Shown: positions 57,371-64,000 of the stretch, piece by piece
Layout of the letters: every line of letters begins with the position of its first letter
Position numbering within the stretch: the stretch's first letter is position 1
Assembly: GCF_030272615.1 (NCBI RefSeq)
Contig: NC_081409.1
Location: forward strand, 19,160,260 to 19,224,259
Length of the DNA stretch: 64,000 bases
Source: Cryptomeria japonica
Lineage: Eukaryota > Streptophyta > Pinopsida > Cupressales > Cupressaceae
Reading direction: 5' to 3'
The notes under the pieces: generated by a model
Database searches by the model: none
What the model saw: only the letters and a program-made list of their open reading frames with translations
What the model was told of the DNA's origin: nothing
Made by a program: the position numbers and the translations under genes

Positions 57371-57707
57371 TCTAAGAAAGTTAGAAATTCATGCCACTAT
57401 ATTTAGTGCATTTATCACAGTTTTGGACAACTTGAAGAGTGGGTGGGATACTCATCTAGGATTTTTGAAGACTACTTATGCCGATATCTTCAAGTATTTA
57501 TAAGTATCTTTGTTTTGGACAACATCCCATCTTTGGCATTGTTGTCAAAGGGGGAGAGAGACGATGAAAAATGTATAGTATTGGAGAGTGGAATTCTTTG
57601 TCTAAGGCAGAGCCTTAGAGATTCTTTTAATTCTTTTGAACCAGTGTTCAGTGCTCAACACTTAGTCATTTTTCACGAGTGTTGCCATCAATGTCAAAGG
57701 GGGAGAT

Positions 57708-58645
57708 TGTTGGCAATTGACACTCATCCGGTGATTTACGATGCTTTATTATTGGTTTAGGGTTGTCATTGATGGAAACTCTTCATGGAGATCCAATCTG
57801 GCGGTCGCAATTCTTCTTATCCAAAAGCATGTGTTAACCGATAGCTGATTAATCGGTATTTCAGGTAGAACAAAGCATTTCTAGGTTAAGAAGCTTTCTG
57901 GTGATTGCGGTGCATTGAATTGTGTTCTTGTTGATTGGGTCATTTTAGAAACATCATTTTATTACTATTTTGATGATCTGAACTTATCTTTTTGGATCTG
58001 ATCAAGCCGACATGGGAATACACATTACATTTCTAGAAGCCGTCTTGGAGGAGATTATTTTTTATATGACCGGATATATAAGATTGAATTGGTGATTGCT
58101 TCTTGAAGTATTACTATTGTGGTGATCTGTTTTGGTGTGATTGAGCGTAGTTTCACGTGTGCATTTGATTCCTAGGTGATTTGGTAGCTGACTGAGACAA
58201 AAACAAAGCATATTGCAAAGTGAGTACAATCAAAGATCTTGTGCTTAACCAAAACTCATTCTTGCATTGTTAGATGCTACTTCAAAGTTCTTTAATTGTA
58301 ATTCAGTGAGACTTACTTGAAGGTTGTAGCCTTTCAGTTCATTGTAATTGAGCAATAAGCTCTACGCAGTGAGCCTGAATGCAAGTGCACTCCCCATCTA
58401 TGTAATATTTATGTACTCCTGGCCCATAGTATATGAATATTGTGGGTTCCAACCCCATCATGTTTTTTCACTTTTTGGGTTTCCATGTAAAATTTTTGGT
58501 GTTGTGGATCTGTGGTTTAGTTATTGCTTTCTTATGTTCTTTACTATTATGCATTGCTAACTGGTGGATAAATAATAAGTTTCTGAATTTGATTTCTAAT
58601 AGAACATTGATTCACCCCCACTCTCAGTGTTCCTTGATTCTAATA
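57708..58645 (+). mobile_element. 3' LTR of element E
   Basis: TGTTGGCAATTGACACTC directly after the PPT (AAAGGGGGAGAT, 57696-57707), ending GATTCTAATA, where the terminal CA has become TA. Aligns with 50523-51483. Confidence 0.88.
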
Positions 58646-58764
58646 CGAACAAGCATCCCCAAAAATTTGTTTGAAATTTTTTTCATGGTGTATGCCTTTT
58701 GATAACCTCGTGCATGTGGTTTTACCCATTCTAGAATTTGATTATGGATATAATTTGTTACAAC

Positions 58765-59140
58765 TGTTACAAGTGTGGTTGTTATTGTACCAAAAGATTG
58801 ACCTGTTAATGTCCGATACAACCACTAGACTTATATAATCCATAGGAGGTAGTTAAGCCATGTTGCATACCCAAGCATTGTGTTGCACAACACAAGGAGA
58901 CCAAGGGCACACACCTTGCAACAATACCCCCCAGCGCAAGTGAGGGGTTTGAACCCGTGACCAAGCTCTGATACCACTTGTTACAAGTGTGATTGTTATT
59001 GCACCAAAAGATCGACCTGTTAATGCTCGATACAACCACTAGACTTATAGAATCCATAGGAGGCGGTTAAGCCATGTCACAAACCCAAGCGTTGCATTAC
59101 ACAACACAAGGAGACCAAGGATGCACACCTTGCATCAACA
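58765..59140 (-). mobile_element. TRIM: 376-bp miniature LTR element
   Basis: Two direct repeats of 159 bp (58765-58923) and 162 bp (58979-59140) flank a 55-bp centre. On the minus strand each repeat starts TGTTG and ends CTTGTAACA. The centre begins with the PBS AGTGGTATCAGAGC (+ 58965-58978) and ends with a purine-rich CTGGGGGGTAT before the second repeat. Flanks are ACAAC/ACAAT (4 of 5). The centre holds only the two priming sites, so it is a terminal-repeat retrotransposon in miniature that must be mobilised in trans. It lies at the start of the readable LINE ORF1. Confidence 0.88.
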
Positions 59141-59840
59141 ACAATACATTCTTATTGATTATTTTATTGGGAGGGTTCCCCATGATCGCATGCTCAAGGA
59201 TTGGGTCACCAAGGCATGGACCCCTCATGGGATATGCCTTATTGGCATCCAAAATCTTACCAAAGGCTTTTTTCTTTTTCGATTTGCTAAGATCAACCAT
59301 GTTCATCTTATTTTTCATAATGGCCCATGGAATGTTAGGCCATCTTTACTTGTCTTTCAACCATGGTCTTGATAATTTTGTGTCTTTAATAACAAGAAGA
59401 TTTAGGTCCAAATTTGGGTTGAGTTTTGAGGTCTCCCTCTACCTTGTTTGCATTTTCTTCATGTCATTGCTTCATCCCTAGGGAAGGTCATTTGTGTTGA
59501 ACCATACTAGTTCTATCATGTTCAACCCAAAAAAAGGGTTTTTGTGGAGGTTGATTTGTCTTGTGACCTCAAAGACATAATTGACATTTAGATAGCAGGT
59601 CTTCACACACTCAACATGTGGTCTATCTAAATATGCCTAATACATGTTTCCATTATCAATTTGTTGAACAAAATATTAAGGATTTCTCATTGGTCACTTT
59701 GAGGAGTAAAACCCCTCTCAGGTTTATAGAGCCTTCACACACCTCTCTTGAGGAAACTAAACTTGAAGAAAAGTGGACGACAATGATGCATAAGGGAAAG
59801 GCCACCTCATCTATGAATGTGTCAGCCAAGCCTTAAAAGG
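59141..59840 (+). pseudogene. LINE (L1-type) ORF1 remnant, DUF4283-like
   Basis: Translation gives W-V-T-K-A-W, then G-F-F-L-F-R-F (about 59259-59279), F-H-N-G-P-W and V-F-Q-P-W-S, the typical core of plant L1 ORF1/DUF4283 proteins. It is followed, across stops, by V-Q-I-W-V-E-F and G-L-P-L-P-C-L (about 59410-59450). A further open piece follows at 59618-59836. Stops and a frameshift in the A run near 59530 break it. The family role is RNA-binding in LINE transposition. Confidence 0.7.
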
Positions 59841-60146
59841 CTATTATTTCTTAGACACTACCTCCAATTTCAAACCCTTTAGACAAGGGGAAAGAAAGTA
59901 TTGTTCATGATGCTACTAAGGCCTATCTTCCTCCACTTTTTGTGTGAACTTCTCAACCAACCTCAATGCTCACAACTCAAGATCACTTCTTGCATCATTC
60001 TTGTAGCCCTTTTGGGAGTGTTGAGGAATATGAGTTTGTTACAAAAAAAAGAAGGAATGGATTTATTGGTTTTCAACTAGCATCAAATTTCTTACAAAAC
60101 TAGTTATCCTCTCTTAAGGATGATTATAGCATACGAGAGTTTATTG

Positions 60147-61997
60147 CATGAATTTTATCTTATGGAATGTCTGAGGTCTCACTAACCTCGCTCGGAAGTA
60201 TTTCATGTGGGATACTTGACTGAATTATCCTGGTATTAATGTGTTATGTCTTCAAGAGATTAAGATTTCTTCTTACATGCTCTTTGCAACGTGGCAAGTT
60301 ATTTGGCCAATTGTTTTTGCCTCCAAACACAAAGTTGGTCATGGAAGGGTTATTGCCCTTCTTGTGCCATGTTGGCATTCTTGTGCGATTGACCATGGGT
60401 CTAATCGTACTCAATGGTCGGTGTGTATCCTCATGTCAAGCAAAAATAATTATTTTTGGGATCATTAATGTTTATACTCCTAATGACGCTACTGAAAGAT
60501 CTACCCTCTAGTGATGGATTACAAATTCAATGCCCCTCATCACTTGAGTTATATGTGGGGATTTCAATATGGTTGAGGTGGAATCTGACAAAGAAGGATT
60601 ATTTCATTTTCATTGGACAGGCAGTGAATGAGAGACATGGTTCTACATGCATAAAAAATTTGTTCTTTATCATCTCAATTCACACCACCAATTCACACCA
60701 CCACCATCCTCTAGTTGTGTGGCATATATGGAGAAATTTTGGGTGAGAAATGATAGTCCTTAACAGATTGATCGTGAAATGATTACATCATGATCCTTTT
60801 TTGTTTTTTCCTCTTCGCAAGCTCTTTGTGGTAGTACCTATCCCTGAGGTCACTATGTTAGACCACTAACCCATTAAGTTTGGCATTGAATGGCATGTGG
60901 GATCGAGGTGGCCTTCCAAAATGCAATTATTTTTAAATACTTCGTTGCTAAGTGGCAGGCCCACATTGGCCCACATACAACAGATTTGGAATCTCGAATG
61001 TTATCCCACTCACTTTTTTGGGTAGATTCCCTAGTGGAACCATGCAATCCAATGCATGTCATGCTTCCTTCACATTTATGGATGCCAATTTTCTATTTTT
61101 TGTCAACAGTCCTATGAGTCTACCATCTTGGATCTTTGACATGCCATGGAAGATCTTGTTGTTGATCTTTTTTCTCTAGATTTTCAAGTTTGGGTGGCTC
61201 AATTGCTTCAAAAGAAGCAAATTATTGATGCTTATTTTGCCAAAGGAGCTCAAATCAAGGCCAGACTACATGGATTAAAAATTGATGACTGGGCCTCTAA
61301 AGAGTTTTTTTTGGCTCTTCATGCTCATCACTCTTCACCAAGCATAAAAAAAATAGGGAATATCAAAGGTTCTCTCTAAGATACCAGATATTCTCCAAGA
61401 GTTTTTGTGCCATTATGTGAAAGTTTTCACTGCATAAGAAACTTCCCCTTAGCAAGACAGTGCTCTCCAGGAATGTCTCAAATTTGTGTCATGTCGGCTC
61501 TTTGAGGTCCAACATGTTTTTGTGAGAATTTTCTCACCCTAGAGGATCTTAAAGAGGTTGTAAGCTCCATGGAAGATGACAAAACTCTTGGTTACAAATT
61601 TTACAAATCCCTCTAGCCTTGTGTCAGTTCCAACCTTCATAAGGTGTACTTGGAAGCTTTTCATAACTAGTATTTAGGTAAATTAATCAATAAAAGAAAA
61701 ATTCAATTGATACCTAAACTTGGCAATCCAAAGGACATTTGCAACTAGTGACAAATCACTTTTCTCAATGTCTCCTACAAAATCATAGCCAAGGCTTTGG
61801 GTCTTAAAATATATCATTTTCTTCTTCAAATTATTTGCCTTAAGCAAATAGGCTTCATCAAATCCATATTTATTTGGATAACATTATTTTTTGAGAAAGT
61901 ATGAAATGAGCTTGACATTCAAAAAAGAAAGCCATTTTCCTAAAAATTGAGTTTTCCAAATCTTAGGATCGTATTGAATTGCTTTTTATTTTTGATG
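60147..61997 (+). pseudogene. LINE (L1-type) ORF2 remnant: endonuclease and RT
   Basis: Begins M-N-F-I-L-W-N-V, the usual start of an apurinic-type endonuclease, with V-L-C-L-Q-E-I-K-I at about 60241-60270 (catalytic Glu), W-S-V-C-I-L near 60418 and N-V-Y-T-P-N-D near 60468. RT start: L-I-P-K-L-G-N-P-K-D near 61709, F-L-N-V-S-Y-K-I-I-A-K-A-L-G near 61762-61803, then K-A-I-F-L-K-I-E-F near 61930. Many stops and frameshifts. Sequence after about 61997 is unrelated, so the 3' half of RT and the tail are missing. Confidence 0.8.
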
Positions 61998-62949
61998 CAG
62001 GAGCATCCCCGATTGATGAGCAATCTTGCATCAACCAAAAATATTTCCTTTCAGTTTTGTTATTGTTTAGTTCCTTGTATAGTTTTTTGTATTTTTACCA
62101 ATATGTACTGGTAGTTGCTTGTTCTTCATGGCAGATCTTGTTTGTAGCTTCCTGGCGGTTTCATATGGTTGATTCTAGATTTCTAGTTCATTTGGGTTAT
62201 TCTTTAGTCAATTATCACTCTCGGTTGCTTGCTTTTGGGTTCCCGGGACAATTCTTGTGCTTACCAGTTGGTTTTTCTTCATTACAGGTGTAATTATTGG
62301 CATGTGGATCCATCTTGGGTCTTGTTTGATGTTCTTTGGCATGTGGTCGACCTTCCTACTGAACCGCATCACTTGGTTGTTATTTTCCAGAAGGATTTCT
62401 TAAATCTTAGGGCCTACCTAATTACACATTTCGTTTTCCTACATTGGTGGATGTAATCCTTTGAGGCCGACCCGGATATGTTCCGGTGGATATAAATATG
62501 ATGTTATGTAATCATTTGGAAGGGAAAAGGAAGTAGAACTAAGAATAAGGATTGAGATTTGCATGTTGTGATCCGGTTGATTCTTAGAGTCCCAGTTGGA
62601 TTGTATCTGGCTTGAAGCCTGCATATAACCGATTAACTACCAGATGTTCTTTGATGATAATATGAAGATTGTGGGTTGATTTTCAGAAGTCCTAAGGATG
62701 TAATCAATTTTTTTATGTGAATTTTTTATGTTTCCTTACTACTTATGTTGTGTCTCTCTTGCTGCATAAGTTGGTTGACTCTTTTGAGGATTCTTATTGG
62801 TTATGGCTGCATCAATTTTGGCCATGTTGGGGACTCTTGGTTTCAGCCCTCACTTTATCCAATGTGTACAAATACTTATTCAACAGTAGTGGATTGCAAT
62901 AGGATAGATTCAACCCACTTCATAAGGTAATTGATAGTTTTTATGATAA
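61998..62949. other. Unassigned stretch, possible LTR remnant
   Basis: No coding motif recognised. A TATA-like GGATATAAATATGATG near 62489-62504 preceded by GGCCGACC resembles the promoter part of the family C LTR (GGCCGACC..TATAAATATGATG near 26525-26570), so an old diverged LTR is possible. Ends not found. Confidence 0.3.
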
Positions 62950-63979
62950 AGATAATGTCCTTTAGAAGAAGGGAGAGATATTTTCCTAATAATATCAATT
63001 CCCTAAGTTTGAAACAACCAACGAGAAGCTTAAGCTAAGAGTTCTTGTGCAAGAGCTCTAATAAGATTGTTATGTTGCTAAAATTGAGGACATTCCTTGA
63101 CAAAGGAAAAAGAATCTTGTTTGATTATTTTTCAATAGTGTTCTATATGACTCAATTTGTGAACTAGAGGCTTACCACTAAAGTTTCCACCTCCAAAGCC
63201 TAAATGAGCTTCTTGGCGGGTGAGGGGTATCTTGACTTTATTCAAAAAGCAAAGAAGGCCATTATAAGGCCTTCAGTAAAGAATGTTAGATAAGATGATA
63301 TATTGAGCTAAAAGCTTTCGAATTCAAACACGGGTATTCTTATTAGCATCATCAAGAAAACTTTCAAACTTCAGATAGCTATAGATATGAGAAAACCATT
63401 CCCTTGAGTTTATATGAGCACCCATAAGACTATCAAGTTCAGATTGATTAGAAACAACAAGGGAGAGGAGAGTGTGTAAAGCAAAGTGATATCCATTTGC
63501 ACTATAGTCAGTTGTGCAAGGGAGGTTGGGCTCACCATAGCATCCACATGATAATTTTCTCTCCTGGATATGCTACTGATGGTATGGGAAGAGAAATGAC
63601 CAAGGAGAGTCAAAGCCAAATCCCTATACTAAGATAGCTTAGACTACTTAGCACAATATTCTCCCATGATTTTATTTATGATAAGCTCAGAATCACTGTG
63701 AATGTGAATATGTGCAACATTAGAAGCAATCATGGAGCACAAATCAATGATAAGGGCTTCGTACTCAGTGATGTTATAAAAGCAATGAAATTCAAGTCAA
63801 AAGGAGAGAAGATATAGTCTTCCTTCAGGTGAGATCAATACTACACCTGCTTTGAAACTAGTTTGACATCTAGACCCATCGAAATACATTTCCCATATAG
63901 CTTCACAATTGATCGTAAAATTCTCATCAGGAAACAAGTAGAGAGTAGGAAACGATTTAGGTAAAGGAGCTTCCACCAA
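62950..63979 (-). pseudogene. pol: Ty3/Gypsy pol remnant (RNase H and integrase zinc region)
   Basis: Minus-strand reading from about 63979: W-E-M-Y-F-D-G-S-R-C (63896-63867), G-V-V-L-I-S-P-E-G, Y-E-A-L-I, H-S-D-S-E-L-I-I-N-K, then R-E-N-Y-H-V-D-A-M: the Y-F-D-G-S / E-Y-E-A-L / D-S-E-L / N-x-x-A-D-A order of the extra RNase H domain in plant Gypsy elements. Near 63105-62955: C-P-Q-F..H-N-N-L-I-R-A-L-A-Q-E-L and G-I-D-I-I-R-K-I-S, matching the zinc region and start of the Gypsy integrase core. Several stops and indels. The RT part would lie beyond the right edge of the window. Confidence 0.72.
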
Positions 63980-64000
63980 CTGATCAATGACAACTTGACC

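Larger units (their letters stand above)
50523..58645 (+). mobile_element. Element E: full-length pol-less element, same family as A
   Basis: 8123 bp, flanks CAAAC/CGAAC (4 of 5). LTRs 961 bp (50523-51483) and 938 bp (57708-58645). Interior: PBS, gag, ORF2, PPT; a solo C LTR (52169-53367) sits in gag. Without that insertion it is about 6.92 kb. It provides the uninterrupted reference that defines the insertion points in element A. No pol motif. Confidence 0.9.

Overview
The window looks like nuclear DNA from a seed plant with a very large, repeat-choked genome. My guess is a conifer or other gymnosperm; this is an inference from the AT-rich composition, the density of nested Copia LTR retrotransposons and the low gene content, not from a diagnostic marker. 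One conserved host gene is visible, on the + strand at 3052-7984: a three-exon L-gulono-1,4-lactone oxidase-like gene whose three exons join in frame to 586 codons. Roughly four fifths of the remaining sequence is transposon-derived.

Layout. 1-1711: end of a + strand Copia element (RNase H, PPT, 3' LTR) with a minus-oriented LTR inserted in it. 1712-9011: the host gene with two local tandem duplications at its 5' end, a SINE-like sequence in intron 2 and a duplicated 3' flank. 9012-39367: one old element ('A') blown apart by four insertions: B (10108-16466), F (16895-25036, itself holding a C-LTR/TRIM composite at 17747-19742), a solo LTR of family C (25913-27207) and the full-length Copia D (28011-35464, minus strand). 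39368-41652: AT-rich, no gene seen. 41653-49668: full-length element G. 50523-58645: full-length element E, same family as A, with a second solo C LTR inside. 58765-59140: a 376-bp TRIM. 59141-61997: a degenerate L1-type LINE. About 62950-64000: a minus-strand Ty3/Gypsy RNase H-integrase remnant. Most boundaries are supported by exact or near-exact 5-bp target-site duplications (D GTATA, G TAGGG, solo C CATTT).

The most unusual content is a group of LTR elements with no pol region (A, B, E, G). Each has LTRs, a tRNA-iMet-type primer binding site, a gag-like ORF (long coiled coil followed by four or five CCHC zinc knuckles, ending in a Ser/Asn-rich tail) and then, after a spacer of about 300-520 bp, a second ORF of roughly 1000-1120 codons that I do not recognise, followed by a purine-rich tract and the 3' LTR. 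ORF2 is conserved between the families at the protein level, including a V-x-P-R...M-G-Y-E-x-D signature. No protease, integrase, reverse transcriptase or RNase H lies in any of the four. They probably depend on autonomous Copia elements of the types seen here: C resembles A/B/E in the downstream part of the LTR, and D resembles G in an LTR-internal CCTTTAAC-type motif array. That pairing is my inference.

Decay. D keeps one open frame over 1364 codons, broken only by eight in-frame stops that each fall where Gln or Trp is expected. G ORF2 is likewise free of frameshifts over 1124 codons but has about nine stops. This fits cytosine deamination of methylated silent copies. Coordinates of element ends were read by eye; no alignment or database search was run.
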